Shown here piece after piece: positions 25,765 to 34,184 of a DNA stretch of 64,000 bases. The position numbers and the translations under genes were made by a program. Source of the stretch: Conexibacter woesei DSM 14684 (GTDB lineage: Bacteria; Actinomycetota; Thermoleophilia; Solirubrobacterales; Solirubrobacteraceae); contig NC_013739.1 of the NCBI RefSeq assembly GCF_000025265.1, positions 1,178,001 through 1,242,000 of the forward strand, written 5' to 3'. The notes under the pieces are model-generated. The model ran no database searches. It worked only from the letters and a program-made list of their open reading frames with translations, and had not been told where the DNA came from. The first letter of the stretch is position 1. Each line of letters starts with the position of its first letter.

Positions 25765-26823
25765 CTAGGAGCCGGCGGCCTGGCGGCGCACCGACGGCAG
25801 GTGCGGCGCCAGGCGCCACGCCAGCTCGCCGATCGCGAGGCCGGCGACGATCCCGAGTGCGCTCCAGCCGGCGCGCTCGAGCGCGATCCCGGCGCCCTGG
25901 TAGTCGACCGCGCTGACCGTCAGCAGCGCGGTCGGCGTCAGCATGACGACGAGCCAGAAGTAGCCGCGCGAGAAGAGCGCGAAGAGACCGAAGGCGGCGA
26001 GCCCCTGCGCGGCGACCATCAGCCATTCCTGGCCGGTGAGGACGGTCAGCAGCGCGATCGCGATCGTCCCGAGGAGCGTGCCGGCGGCGCGTTGCACCGC
26101 CCGCACGCTGCTGGCGTGCTCGTCGGGCTGCAGCACCGCCAGCACGGTCAGCGGGACCCAGTAGCCGTGCTCCAGGTCGAGCACGCGGTAGAGCAGCGTC
26201 GTGGCGGCGACGACGCTCGCGAGCCGCAGCGCGTGGGCGCGCAGCAGCCGGTCGTGCGCGAACGTGTCGCGCAGCTGCTCCAAGCGGCTGGGGCCGGTGC
26301 TGGGCGGGGCGGGTGGCGACGCGTTGCGCGCGTAGGCGAGCACCATCAGCACGACGCCGACGGCCGACCCGGCGAGGAACCACAGCGTCCGCTCGCCGGC
26401 GTCGAGCGAGCCGGCCGGGATCCCGTTCGTGATCGTGAAGATCGCGCAGACGACGAAGCCGGTCAGGCCGCCGTCGGGGCCGAACGTGCGCAGCGACGTC
26501 GCCACCGCCACGACGACGAACGCGGCGACCACGGAGGCCGCGACGCTCGGCTGCACGAGCGTCGCGAGCGCGACCGAGACGCAGCACAGCAGCGCGGCGG
26601 CGACGCCCCACCCGAGCCGCTCGCGCAACGGCCCGCGCGGGACCGCGAGGGCGGCGTTGAGCCCGCCGAAGCAGGCGGTCACGCCGATCGCGGGCTCGCC
26701 GAGGGCGATGCCGAGCGCGAGCGGCCCGCACGCGGCGAGCGCGCCGGCGAGGCCGGCGATCGCGTCGACGCCGGCGCGCTCGACTCCGAACGCCTCGCTC
26801 CAGAGCGAGCCGGCGCCCGCCAC
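25765..26823 (-). CDS. FUSC-family membrane protein
   Basis: 352 residues with about ten hydrophobic segments arranged as two similar halves. The second half carries the FUSC pattern (LRLASVVAATTLLYRVLDLEHGYWVPLTVLAVLQPD, followed by RAVQRAAGTLLGTIAIALL). FUSC proteins relate to aromatic-acid exporters (AaeB) and fusaric-acid resistance; the large cytoplasmic domain of AaeB is missing. Start GTG at 26823 with GGAGG just upstream; the gene begins 7 bases after the stop of thyX, so they probably share an mRNA. Confidence 0.85.
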   Translation of the reverse strand: MAGAGSLWSEAFGVERAGVDAIAGLAGALAACGPLALGIALGEPAIGVTACFGGLNAALAVPRGPLRERLGWGVAAALLCCVSVALATLVQPSVAASVVAAFVVVAVATSLRTFGPDGGLTGFVVCAIFTITNGIPAGSLDAGERTLWFLAGSAVGVVLMVLAYARNASPPAPPSTGPSRLEQLRDTFAHDRLLRAHALRLASVVAATTLLYRVLDLEHGYWVPLTVLAVLQPDEHASSVRAVQRAAGTLLGTIAIALLTVLTGQEWLMVAAQGLAAFGLFALFSRGYFWLVVMLTPTALLTVSAVDYQGAGIALERAGWSALGIVAGLAIGELAWRLAPHLPSVRRQAAGS

Positions 26824-26830
26824 GTGCCTC

Positions 26831-28423
26831 CTACTCCGCGTTCGCCGCGGCGCGTTTCGCCTCGGTGCGCATCTCGGAGAGGATGCGCTCCAGGCGCGGC
26901 TCGGCGGTGCGGTCGACGTGCGTCATCGCGGCGCCGACGGCGGGGTGGACGGCGGCGATCTGCGCGTGCAGCTCGTGCGCGACGGCGCGGTAGCTGGGGT
27001 GGCCCTCGCGGCCGGAGCGCAGCTCGATCAGCTGCATGGCCGCGCGCGCGTTCATGTCGAGCACGTAGCGGATGCGGTAGCCGAGGCAGACGGCGTACGG
27101 CGCGGCGTCGTGGAGGCCGCGCGCCGCGAGCCGCTCGTACTCCGCGCGCGAGATCTCCAGCGCGCGGCGATAGGCGTCGCCTGCGCCCGCCAGCTCGACC
27201 TCGTCGGGCACCTCGGCGCCGAGCGCCGGCGTGAGCCCCTGCCACTGGACGGTCAGCAGGCGGTGGCGCTGGAGGTCGCGGAAGGCGCCGTAGTCGGAGA
27301 CGATCTCGAAGCGGTAGCGCAGCGCCTCGAAGCCGCGCCCCGGGCGGTGGCGGCGGTTCTCGCGCGCGCCGACGAGGTCGCGCAGCAGCGCGGCGCGCTG
27401 CTCGTCGTCGAGACCCGCGACAGTCGCGCGAGTGCGCTCCTCCGGCGCCCCTGCGGCCTCGAACAGCAGCGCGGCGAGCAGGTCGTCCTCGTCGCCGTCG
27501 ATCCGCAGCAGCCTGACGGAGGCGCCGTGCGCGCCCTCGTGCTCGTCGAGCCCGAGCCGCCGCGCCCAGCTGCGGCCGGCGTCGGCGCGCGTGCGCAGGT
27601 GCTCGACCCAGGCGCCGCCGCGATCGGGCCGCTCGACGCGCGCGACGAAGCTGGGGATCGTCGACTGGACCGCCTCCAGCAGCATCCGCCCGTAGCGCTG
27701 CGCCTCCGGCAGCGGGTGCGCGAGCAGGTGGAGGATCAGCTGCTCGTACGTCTGGCCGGTCGCGAAGACGCCCATGTGCGACAGCGAGGCGGCCGGCAGC
27801 AGCCCGCGCAGCAGGTCGAGCGCCTTCGCCTTGATCGCGCGGGCGTGCGCGGCCTCCGACTCGCCCTCGCCGCGCGGGAAGCGCTCCGCAACCGAGGCGG
27901 TCACGACCGGGATCGCGGCCGAGTAGATCGCGAACAGCTCGTCCATCGCCGCGACGTACTCGGGGCCCAGCTCGGCGTCGCGGTAGTAGCGGAAGCCGCC
28001 GCCCGGCATCGGCGCGTCGTAGGCGATGTAGCGCGTCGACTGCTCCAGGTAGGCGCCGAGCCGCGGGCGCTGGAGCACCTTCGTGAGGACGTTGGAGACC
28101 CACTCGCAGGCGACGTGCGCGCCGCCGAGCTGCGCGACCGAGTCGTCGCCGAAGCCAAGGAAGATTCTCTCGTACAGCTGCGCGGCGCGGGCGCCCTCGC
28201 CCGGATCCTCCCAGCCCTCCGGGACCGGCGGGACGGAGTCGGCGAACTCGTCGAGGAACAGGCGGCGCAGCGTGCCCGGGTAGCGCGAGTAGCGCGCGAA
28301 CAGCGCGCCCTTGACCGTCTCCGGCAGGTTGCGCAGCGCGAAGACGGGGCCGTCGAGGTCGCTGAAGTGGGGGGCCAGGCGCGCGCGCTCGGCGTCGGTG
28401 AAGCTCTCGTGCGGGTAGTCCAT
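26831..28423 (-). CDS. Tandem ThyX-type flavin-dependent thymidylate synthase-like protein
   Basis: 530 residues, about twice the length of ThyX, with two related halves. Half 1 holds GFGDDSVAQLGGAHVACEWVSN and the substrate motif RPR(119-121)-x7-S129-TRY, where the usual His of RHR is Pro. Half 2 holds RHR(386-388)-x7-Gly396, where the usual Ser is Gly. Each half keeps what the other lost. ThyX makes dTMP from dUMP using FAD and methylenetetrahydrofolate; tandem versions are found in several phyla and their activity is less sure. ATG 28423 is chosen because TAGGAT lies 11 bases upstream; an in-frame ATG at 28462 would lie upstream of that box. Confidence 0.85.
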   Translation of the reverse strand: MDYPHESFTDAERARLAPHFSDLDGPVFALRNLPETVKGALFARYSRYPGTLRRLFLDEFADSVPPVPEGWEDPGEGARAAQLYERIFLGFGDDSVAQLGGAHVACEWVSNVLTKVLQRPRLGAYLEQSTRYIAYDAPMPGGGFRYYRDAELGPEYVAAMDELFAIYSAAIPVVTASVAERFPRGEGESEAAHARAIKAKALDLLRGLLPAASLSHMGVFATGQTYEQLILHLLAHPLPEAQRYGRMLLEAVQSTIPSFVARVERPDRGGAWVEHLRTRADAGRSWARRLGLDEHEGAHGASVRLLRIDGDEDDLLAALLFEAAGAPEERTRATVAGLDDEQRAALLRDLVGARENRRHRPGRGFEALRYRFEIVSDYGAFRDLQRHRLLTVQWQGLTPALGAEVPDEVELAGAGDAYRRALEISRAEYERLAARGLHDAAPYAVCLGYRIRYVLDMNARAAMQLIELRSGREGHPSYRAVAHELHAQIAAVHPAVGAAMTHVDRTAEPRLERILSEMRTEAKRAAANAE

Positions 28424-28474
28424 GGGGGCCGGCGATCCTAGCGCGGGGCCAGGACGCGCCATCGGGACGCGCCC

Positions 28475-29710
28475 CTAGGACGCGGCGGGGATGACCGCCG
28501 GCGCGCCGGCTTCGACGAGCACTCGCGGGAGGGCGATCGAGCCGTCGTCCTGCTGCCCGTTCTCCAGCAGCGCGATGATCGTGCGGCCGACGGCGACCGC
28601 GGTGCCGTTGAGCGTGTGCAGCGTGACCGGCTTCTTCGCGTCCGTGGGCCGGTAGCGGATGTCGAGCCGGCGGGCCTGGAAGTCGGTCGTGTTCGACGCT
28701 GACGTCAGCTCGCGGTATCTGCCCTGGCCTGGCAGCCACGCCTCGTTGTCGTACTTCTTCGCGGCCGAGGCGCCGAGGTCGTCGACGGCGATGTTGACGA
28801 CGCGGTACGGGATCTCCAGCTCCTGCAGGATCGACTCCTCGATCCCGAGGATCCGCTCGTGCTCGGCCGCCGACTGCTCGGGCGTCACGAACGCGAACAT
28901 CTCGACCTTGTCGAACTGGTGCACGCGGAAGATCCCGCGCGTGTCTCTGCCGGCCGCACCGGCCTCGCGGCGGAAGCAGGGGGAGAAGCCGGCGTAGCGG
29001 CGCGGCAGCTCCTCCTCGGCGAGGATCTCGCCCTGGTGCAGCGAGGCGAGCGCGACCTCGGAGGTGCCGGCGAGGTAGAGGTCGTCCTCGGGCAGGTGGT
29101 AGATCTGCTGCTCTGTGTCGGGCAGCATGCCGGTCCCGAACAGCGCCTGCTCGCGCACGAGCACCGGCGGGATGACGGGCTCGAAGCCCTCGCCGCGCAG
29201 CTTCTCCATCGCGTAGCGCACGAGCGCCAGCTCCAGCATCACGAGGTCGCCGCGCAGGTAGGCGAAGCGTGAGCCGGACAGGCGCGCGCCGCGCTCCATG
29301 TCGATCCGCTCGCCGGCCAGCTCGAGATGGTCCTTGCCGGTCTTCGTCGCGTCGCCGACGGTGCGCACAACCGTGTCCTGCGGGGCGGCGTCGTCGAGCG
29401 GGGTGTTCGGCAGCGTCGCGAGCAGCTCGTCGAGCTCGCGCTTGACCGCCGTCTGCGCGTCGGAGAGGGCGCGGCCGCGGGCGGCCAGCTCGCTCATCGC
29501 GGCGTGCTCCTCGGGCGTCGGCGCGCCGCGCCGGCCGCGGCTCAGCTGGTTCTGCTCGGCCTGGATCTCCTCCAGCTGCACGGTCTGCTCGCGCCAGCGC
29601 TCATCGAGCGCGAGCAGTCTGTCGATCGCGTCCGCGGCGACATCGCCGCGCCGTGCGAGCGCGGCGCGCACGGCGTCAGGCTCGCGGCGGATCAGTCTGA
29701 GGTCGAGCAC
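28475..29710 (-). CDS. serS: Seryl-tRNA synthetase
   Basis: 411 residues. The N-terminal coiled-coil arm (about 30-105, rich in E/Q/R) binds the long variable arm of tRNA-Ser. The class II catalytic domain shows motif 2 (FSPCFRREAGAAGRDTRGIFRVHQFDKVEMF) and motif 3 (LTSASNTTDFQARRLDIRYR, then GTAVAVGRTIIALLENGQ). Charges tRNA-Ser; two tRNA-Ser genes occur at 63.1-63.4 kb. GTG start at 29710, 16 bases after the cytochrome gene on the same strand. Confidence 0.97.
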   Translation of the reverse strand: MLDLRLIRREPDAVRAALARRGDVAADAIDRLLALDERWREQTVQLEEIQAEQNQLSRGRRGAPTPEEHAAMSELAARGRALSDAQTAVKRELDELLATLPNTPLDDAAPQDTVVRTVGDATKTGKDHLELAGERIDMERGARLSGSRFAYLRGDLVMLELALVRYAMEKLRGEGFEPVIPPVLVREQALFGTGMLPDTEQQIYHLPEDDLYLAGTSEVALASLHQGEILAEEELPRRYAGFSPCFRREAGAAGRDTRGIFRVHQFDKVEMFAFVTPEQSAAEHERILGIEESILQELEIPYRVVNIAVDDLGASAAKKYDNEAWLPGQGRYRELTSASNTTDFQARRLDIRYRPTDAKKPVTLHTLNGTAVAVGRTIIALLENGQQDDGSIALPRVLVEAGAPAVIPAAS

Positions 29711-29726
29711 GCCTCAGTCCGAGCGG

Positions 29727-30218
29727 TCAGTTGTCGCCGGCGTCGGTCTGTTCCGACTCTTCCGCGAGCGCCTCGGGCGATCTCTCGGAAGTGCACTGGT
29801 AGCCGTTGGCCTCGTCGCCCGTGCCCTCTGGTCGAGGGCCGGCGTCCACACCGGCGTACTTGGCGATGAACTCGGCCAGCTCTCTCGCACGCTCGCCGAC
29901 GACGATGTTCGCCGGCATCACGGCACCGGAGAAGCCACCGTTCTGGATCGCGTAGAGCACGCGCTGGACGCATTCGTGACGGACGTCGAAGTTCGGTCCG
30001 TCGGTCCGCTCGCGCGTTCTGATGTTCGCGGCGGAGCCGCGCGTGCCGGCCTTGCCGAACGTGTGGCAGCCGGCGCAGCGCTCCTTGAAGACCTCGGCCG
30101 AGGCGAACTCGGGGCTCGACTTCGAGACTTCGATCTTCTGCTCGCCACAGGCGGCGAGAGTGAGCGAGACGGCCACTGCGGCGGCCAGAAGGGTGATCGA
30201 CTTCGGAAGGCGCATCAT
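29727..30218 (-). CDS. Cytochrome c lipoprotein
   Basis: 163 residues. Lipoprotein signal peptide with lipobox LTLAAC (Cys24 lipidated), heme motif C48-A-G-C51-H52 and a probable axial Met in SGAVMPANIV. A C-terminal acidic tail follows. It is therefore a membrane-anchored mono-heme electron carrier outside the cell membrane, perhaps linking quinol oxidation to an oxidase. The start at 30218 follows TATAGT by ten bases on this strand. It is divergent from the cupredoxin lipoprotein; the two -10 boxes overlap. serS follows closely. Confidence 0.88.
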   Translation of the reverse strand: MMRLPKSITLLAAAVAVSLTLAACGEQKIEVSKSSPEFASAEVFKERCAGCHTFGKAGTRGSAANIRTRERTDGPNFDVRHECVQRVLYAIQNGGFSGAVMPANIVVGERARELAEFIAKYAGVDAGPRPEGTGDEANGYQCTSERSPEALAEESEQTDAGDN

Positions 30219-30228
30219 GCGGTCGGGG

Positions 30229-30236
30229 ACTATACG
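30229..30236. promoter_or_regulatory. Overlapping divergent -10 boxes
   Basis: The bases ACTATACG read TATAGT on the minus strand (cytochrome c) and TATACG on the plus strand (cupredoxin). Two polymerases could not use them at once, so the two redox lipoproteins may be expressed alternately or in balance. Confidence 0.5.
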
Positions 30237-30252
30237 GAAGAATCCCGCCGCG

Positions 30253-30639
30253 ATGCCCCCAGTCCCCCTCCGCCACCTCCTCGCCGCCGTCGCCGTCGCC
30301 GCCCTGCTCGCCGCGGGCGGCTGCGGATCGGGGCAGAAGACCACTGTCGACGACGACCGGCCGGTCGCGATCGCGATGTCCGAGTTCCGCCTCTCGCCGC
30401 AGGACCTGCGCCTGCCGGAGGGCAGACGGACGCTGGAGGTCCGCAACGAGGGGACGATGGTGCACCGCTTCGAGATCCGCAGCGCGGACGGGACCAGACG
30501 GTTCGTGCTCGGCGCGCCGCTGAAGCCGGGCGCCTCCGAGCGGCTGGCGGTCGACCTGCCGCGCGGCGACTACGTGATGCGCTGCGCGCAGGAGCGCCAC
30601 AACACGCTCGGCGAGCACGGCACGCTGTCGGTCGACTGA
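30253..30639 (+). CDS. Cupredoxin-like lipoprotein
   Basis: 128 residues. A hydrophobic leader ends LLAAGGC (Cys24 probably lipidated). The mature part is a Greek-key beta domain with likely type-1 copper ligands H71 (TMVHRF), C111 and H116 (VMRCAQERH); the usual axial Met is absent, with H122 five residues after H116. It probably carries electrons outside the membrane, as partner or alternative to the divergent cytochrome c lipoprotein. Copper binding is inferred from the motif only. Confidence 0.8.
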   Translation: MPPVPLRHLLAAVAVAALLAAGGCGSGQKTTVDDDRPVAIAMSEFRLSPQDLRLPEGRRTLEVRNEGTMVHRFEIRSADGTRRFVLGAPLKPGASERLAVDLPRGDYVMRCAQERHNTLGEHGTLSVD

Positions 30640-30852
30640 CACGAGCGCGCGCCGCCTCGCACGCGCGACAATGGGATCGTGAAGGAGTTCGCCGCACGGC
30701 GGCGAAAGCATGAGGCAGTCCCGGCGCCGGCCGAGACGATCTTCACGTTCGATCGTCCTCAACGGCGGCAACCACAGAGGGTCGGTGCCGGGACCCTCTG
30801 CTTCCTCACGACCCGCCGCGCTGCATCCCTCGGCAGCGCGGCCGGGTCATGC
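30640..30852. other. Structured intergenic region with three hairpins
   Basis: 213 bases between convergent genes. Hairpins: TTCGCCGC/GCGGCGAA at 30688-30706 (3-base loop), CAGAGGGTC/GACCCTCTG at 30775-30800 (8-base loop), and GCCGCGCTG/CAGCGCGGC within 30811-30847. The last two are likely terminators for the two convergent genes. A GACAAT box followed six bases later by a GTG (30679) suggests a separate transcript, but the frame it opens runs antisense through the neighbouring gene and is not convincing as protein. Confidence 0.5.
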
Positions 30853-31305
30853 TCAGATCGCGCCGGCCTCGCTCGCCGCCCGCAGCGCCAGCAGCACGAC
30901 GACGAAGCAGGAGATCGTCATCACGCCGATCTCGCGCCGGACGATCGACAGCACGACGACGCGCTGGTCCTCGGGCGGCAGCTCGCCGACCTCCTGCGAG
31001 GAGGAGAAGCCGCGCCCCGCGAGGATCGTGTCGGCCGAGCCGATCCGCAGCTGCTCGGCGATGAACGAGACGGCAAGCGGCAACACGCCATAGATGATGT
31101 GAAGGTCACCGTCAGCGGAGTGACCGAGCACCAGCAGCAGCGCACCGAGCAGCACCTGCACGACGATCGCCACCTGCCCGGCACGCAGCAGCCGCCAGAA
31201 CAGCAGGCTGGGTTCGACGCGCACCCAATACCAGGCGCCGACGACGCCGGCGGCGAGATTGAGCACGACCACGAGGACGCCGAGGATCAGGTGAAGGGTG
31301 GGCAT
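30853..31305 (-). CDS. Four-helix membrane protein of unknown function
   Basis: 150 residues with four hydrophobic segments (LILGVLVVVLNLAAGVVGAWYWV, AGQVAIVVQVLLGALLLVLG, LHIIYGVLPLAVSFIAEQL, IGVMTISCFVVVLLALRAA). Conserved-looking motifs are GxWYWVR and the charged loop RIGSADTILAGRG. No family recognised with confidence. It is divergent from the nuo operon and shares its AT-rich control region, so a link to respiration is possible. GAAAGG lies nine bases before the ATG. Confidence 0.75.
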   Translation of the reverse strand: MPTLHLILGVLVVVLNLAAGVVGAWYWVRVEPSLLFWRLLRAGQVAIVVQVLLGALLLVLGHSADGDLHIIYGVLPLAVSFIAEQLRIGSADTILAGRGFSSSQEVGELPPEDQRVVVLSIVRREIGVMTISCFVVVLLALRAASEAGAI

Positions 31306-31348
31306 CTTGCGCCTTTCAGCACGAGCAATTCGAGGCTTTAAGCACTAA

Positions 31349-31389
31349 GTAACACGTTGTTACAAGCTTCTACGGACTGGTGATATAAC
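31349..31389 (+). promoter_or_regulatory. nuo operon promoter with palindrome
   Basis: An AT-rich island. An extended -10 (TGA-TATAAC, 31381-31389) lies nine bases before the nuoA GTG, so the mRNA is almost leaderless. A possible -35 (TTACAA, 31360-31365) is 18 bases upstream of it. A perfect palindrome GTAACA-CGT-TGTTAC (31349-31363) overlaps the -35, fitting a repressor site. Confidence 0.6.
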
Positions 31390-31398
31390 CACCACGCT

Positions 31399-31764
31399 GT
31401 GCTCACCACCTACGGTCCCGCCATCGTCTTCGTCGTGCTCGGTGCCCTCATCGGCACCGTGTTCGTGCTTGCCGGAAGCCTCCTCGGGCCCAAGCGCGCA
31501 GGAACCACCCGCGAAGCGCAAGTCACTCCTTACGAATGTGGTCTGCCCTCCGAGGTGAGAGGCAACTTCCGCTTCGGGATCAGCTTCTACCTGATCGCGA
31601 TGCTGTTCATCCTCTTCGACATCGAGGTCATCTTCCTCTACCCGATCGCCGTGCAGCTGAAGGCGTTCGGGACCTTCGCGCTGGTGGAGACGATCGTCTT
31701 CATCACGCTGCTGATGGTGGCCTTCGTGTACGTCTGGCGCCGAGGTGCGCTCGAATGGAAATAA
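31399..31764 (+). CDS. nuoA: NADH-quinone oxidoreductase subunit A
   Basis: 121 residues, three membrane helices. The loop 'PYECGLPSEVRGNFRFGISFYLIAMLFILFDIEVIFLYP' carries the conserved Cys and the acidic residues near the quinone site. The first gene of a complete 14-gene nuo operon; membrane arm at the junction with the peripheral arm. GTG start just after the promoter. Overlaps nuoB by 10 bases. Confidence 0.96.
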   Translation: MLTTYGPAIVFVVLGALIGTVFVLAGSLLGPKRAGTTREAQVTPYECGLPSEVRGNFRFGISFYLIAMLFILFDIEVIFLYPIAVQLKAFGTFALVETIVFITLLMVAFVYVWRRGALEWK

Positions 31765-32444
31765 CGCGAGCCAAGCTCGGCCAGCCCGCCGCCGAAGGCG
31801 GAGGCGAGGAATTCCGCATCCAGCAGCAGCGCGCGCGCGACATGCTCCGCGGCGATCTGACCGACAGAGAGCTGGAGCAGTACGTCGAGGAGCGCGTCCT
31901 CACCACGACGCTCGACAAGGTGACCGCGTGGGCGCGCGGCAACTCGATGTTCCCGGCGACGTTCGGCCTCGCCTGCTGCGCGATCGAGATGATGTCGCTG
32001 CCGGGCGCGCGCTTGGACATCGGCCGCTTCGGCTTCGAGGCGTTCCGCGCCTCCCCGCGCCAGGCCGACATGCTGATCCTGTCCGGTCGCGTCTCGATCA
32101 AGATGGCGCCGATCGTCCGCCGCATCTACGACCAGATGCTCGAGCCGCGCTGGGCGATCTCGATGGGCGCCTGCTGCTCCTCGATGGGCGTCTTCAACAA
32201 CTACGCGCTCGTCCCGGCCGACAAGTTCATGCCGATCGACGTCCACGTCCCCGGCTGTCCGCCGCGGCCGGAGGCGCTCGCGCACGCGATCCTCAAGCTC
32301 CGCTCCAAGGTCCACGGCAACCCGCCCGCCGGCTGGCGCGAGCGCTACGAGGCGGTCGGCACCGAGGAGGTCGTCGGCGCCGCGGACCGCCCGGGCGTCA
32401 ACGCGATCAACGTCTTCCAGAGCGGGGAGACCCAAGGTGCCTGA
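31755..32444 (+). CDS. nuoB: NADH-quinone oxidoreductase subunit B
   Basis: 229 residues. Ligands of the terminal [4Fe-4S] cluster N2 are C74, C75 (LACCAIEMM), C140 (GACCSSMG) and C168 (PGCPP). N2 passes electrons to quinone. It carries longer N- and C-terminal tails than E. coli NuoB core. The start ATG lies inside the end of nuoA, and the last codons overlap nuoC by 8 bases. Confidence 0.97.
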   Translation: MEITRAKLGQPAAEGGGEEFRIQQQRARDMLRGDLTDRELEQYVEERVLTTTLDKVTAWARGNSMFPATFGLACCAIEMMSLPGARLDIGRFGFEAFRASPRQADMLILSGRVSIKMAPIVRRIYDQMLEPRWAISMGACCSSMGVFNNYALVPADKFMPIDVHVPGCPPRPEALAHAILKLRSKVHGNPPAGWRERYEAVGTEEVVGAADRPGVNAINVFQSGETQGA

Positions 32445-32946
32445 CGCGACCGGTCTGGAGCTGATCGCTCAGGACCTGCGTCAGAAGCATCCCGACGCCG
32501 TCCTCGACACGCTCCACTTCCGCGGCGAGGCGACGCTGATCGTCGAGCCCGCGCGTGCGCGCGACGTGCTGATCGTGCTGCGCGAGAAGGGCTATCGCTT
32601 CCTCGCCAGCCTCCACGGGGTCGACTACTACCCCGAGGAGCCGCGCCTGTCGGTGCACTACCAGCTGCTCGACATGGACACCGTCGACCGCATCGCGGTG
32701 AAGGTGCGGATGCCGCTCGACGACGCGCACGTCCCCTCCGTCGTTGACCTGTGGCCGGGCGCCAACCACCCCGAGCGCGAGGTCTTCGACATGTTCGGCG
32801 TCGTCTTCGACGGCCACCCCGACATGCGCCGCATCCTGATGCCCGAGGACTACGAGGGCCATCCGCAGCGCCGCGACTTCCCGATCGGCGGCGAGCCGGT
32901 CATCTTCACGTACAACGAGGACAAGATCCCGGGGTGGACGCAATGA
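32437..32946 (+). CDS. nuoC: NADH-quinone oxidoreductase subunit C
   Basis: 169 residues, separate from NuoD (fused in E. coli). Contains the 30-kDa subunit signature region 'HPEREVFDMFGVVFDGHPDMRRILMPEDYEGHPQRRDFP'. Peripheral-arm subunit next to NuoD. GTG start overlapping nuoB; overlap of four bases with nuoD (ATGA). Confidence 0.96.
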   Translation: MPDATGLELIAQDLRQKHPDAVLDTLHFRGEATLIVEPARARDVLIVLREKGYRFLASLHGVDYYPEEPRLSVHYQLLDMDTVDRIAVKVRMPLDDAHVPSVVDLWPGANHPEREVFDMFGVVFDGHPDMRRILMPEDYEGHPQRRDFPIGGEPVIFTYNEDKIPGWTQ

Positions 32947-34184
32947 GCGCCCTGAGCGACTACCGCAGACGCGAGGAGTCGATCTCGTACTCCGCCGAGC
33001 CCGCCGGCATGGGGCTCGAGCAGGAGCTGATGACGGTCAACATGGGCCCGCACCACCCGTCCACGCACGGGGTGCTGCGCCTGATCCTCACGCTCGAAGG
33101 CGAGATGGTCCGCGACGTCAAGCCGATCATCGGCTACGTCCATACCGGCATCGAGAAGACGGCCGAGCAGAAGGCGTACTGGAAGGTCATCCCCGTCGTC
33201 GAGCGGATGGACTACCTCTCCTACTACTTCAACGCGTACGCCTTCTGCGGCGCGGTCGAGAAGCTGCTCGAGGTCGACGTCCCCAAGCGCGCGCAGTACC
33301 TCCGTGTGATCCACATGGAGCTCAACCGGATCATGTCCCACCTCGTCTGGCTCGGCACGAGCTGCATCGACCTCGGCGCGATCGGCGTCTGGTGGTACTG
33401 CTTCCGCGAGCGCGAGCAGGTGCTCGACCTGTTCGAGATGTCGTCCGGCCAGCGCATGCACACGCGCTACTTCCAGGTCGGCGGCGTCATAGAGGACATC
33501 CCGCGCGGCTGGACCGAGCGCGTCAAGAGATTCACCAAGACGATGCGCGAGCGCTCCGAGCAGTACTCGGCGCTGCTGGACAGAAACGAGATCTTCCTCC
33601 AGCGCATGCGCCACACCGGCACCGTCGACGAGGAGACGCTGCTGGGCCTCGGCGTCACCGGTCCGCTGCTGCGCGCGACCGGCAACCCGTGGGACCTGCG
33701 CAAGGCCGCGCCGTACTGCTCCTACGACGACTTCAGATTCCGCATCCCGGTCGGGACCGAGGGCGACAACTACGACCGCTATCGCGTCCGCCACGCCGAG
33801 ATCCTCGAGTCGTGCGCGATCATCGACCAGGCGATCGACGGCCTGCCCGAGGGCCCCTTCATCACCGAGGACCGCAAGGTCGCGCTGCCGCCGCGCCACG
33901 AGCTGGCGACGTCGATGGAGGCGCTGATCCACCACTTCAAGCTCGTCACCGAGGGCTTCCGCGTGCCGCCGGGCGAGGTCTACCACCCGATCGAGTCGCC
34001 GCGCGGCGAGCTGGGCTGCTTCGTCCGCTCCGACGGCTCCTCGAAGCCCGCGCGCGTGCACATGCGCGACCCCTCGTTCGTGAATCTGCAGGCGACCGCG
34101 GCGGCCACGCGCGACACCTACATCGCGGATCTCGTCGCGACGCTCGCGATGCTCGATCCGATCCTCGGAGGAGTGGACCGCTGA
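32943..34184 (+). CDS. nuoD: NADH-quinone oxidoreductase subunit D
   Basis: 413 residues, the 49-kDa subunit. 'NMGPHHPSTHGVLRL' near the N-terminus and 'ESPRGELGCFVRSDGSSKPARVHMRDPSF' near the end line the quinone-binding cavity with NuoB. Several arginines are AGA (for example VKRFTK, LLDRNE, DFRFRI). Overlaps nuoE at TGATG. Confidence 0.97.
   Translation: MSALSDYRRREESISYSAEPAGMGLEQELMTVNMGPHHPSTHGVLRLILTLEGEMVRDVKPIIGYVHTGIEKTAEQKAYWKVIPVVERMDYLSYYFNAYAFCGAVEKLLEVDVPKRAQYLRVIHMELNRIMSHLVWLGTSCIDLGAIGVWWYCFREREQVLDLFEMSSGQRMHTRYFQVGGVIEDIPRGWTERVKRFTKTMRERSEQYSALLDRNEIFLQRMRHTGTVDEETLLGLGVTGPLLRATGNPWDLRKAAPYCSYDDFRFRIPVGTEGDNYDRYRVRHAEILESCAIIDQAIDGLPEGPFITEDRKVALPPRHELATSMEALIHHFKLVTEGFRVPPGEVYHPIESPRGELGCFVRSDGSSKPARVHMRDPSFVNLQATAAATRDTYIADLVATLAMLDPILGGVDR

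Noticed and set aside
30780-30830. GGAAGCAG on the minus strand, recalling the conserved SRP RNA loop
   Set aside because: The surrounding symmetric loop and helix of the SRP RNA cannot be formed; the match is short and probably chance.
30679-31341. Open frame starting at a GTG after a GACAAT box
   Set aside because: Most of it is antisense to the membrane protein gene and has low-complexity His/Gln/Asp composition.
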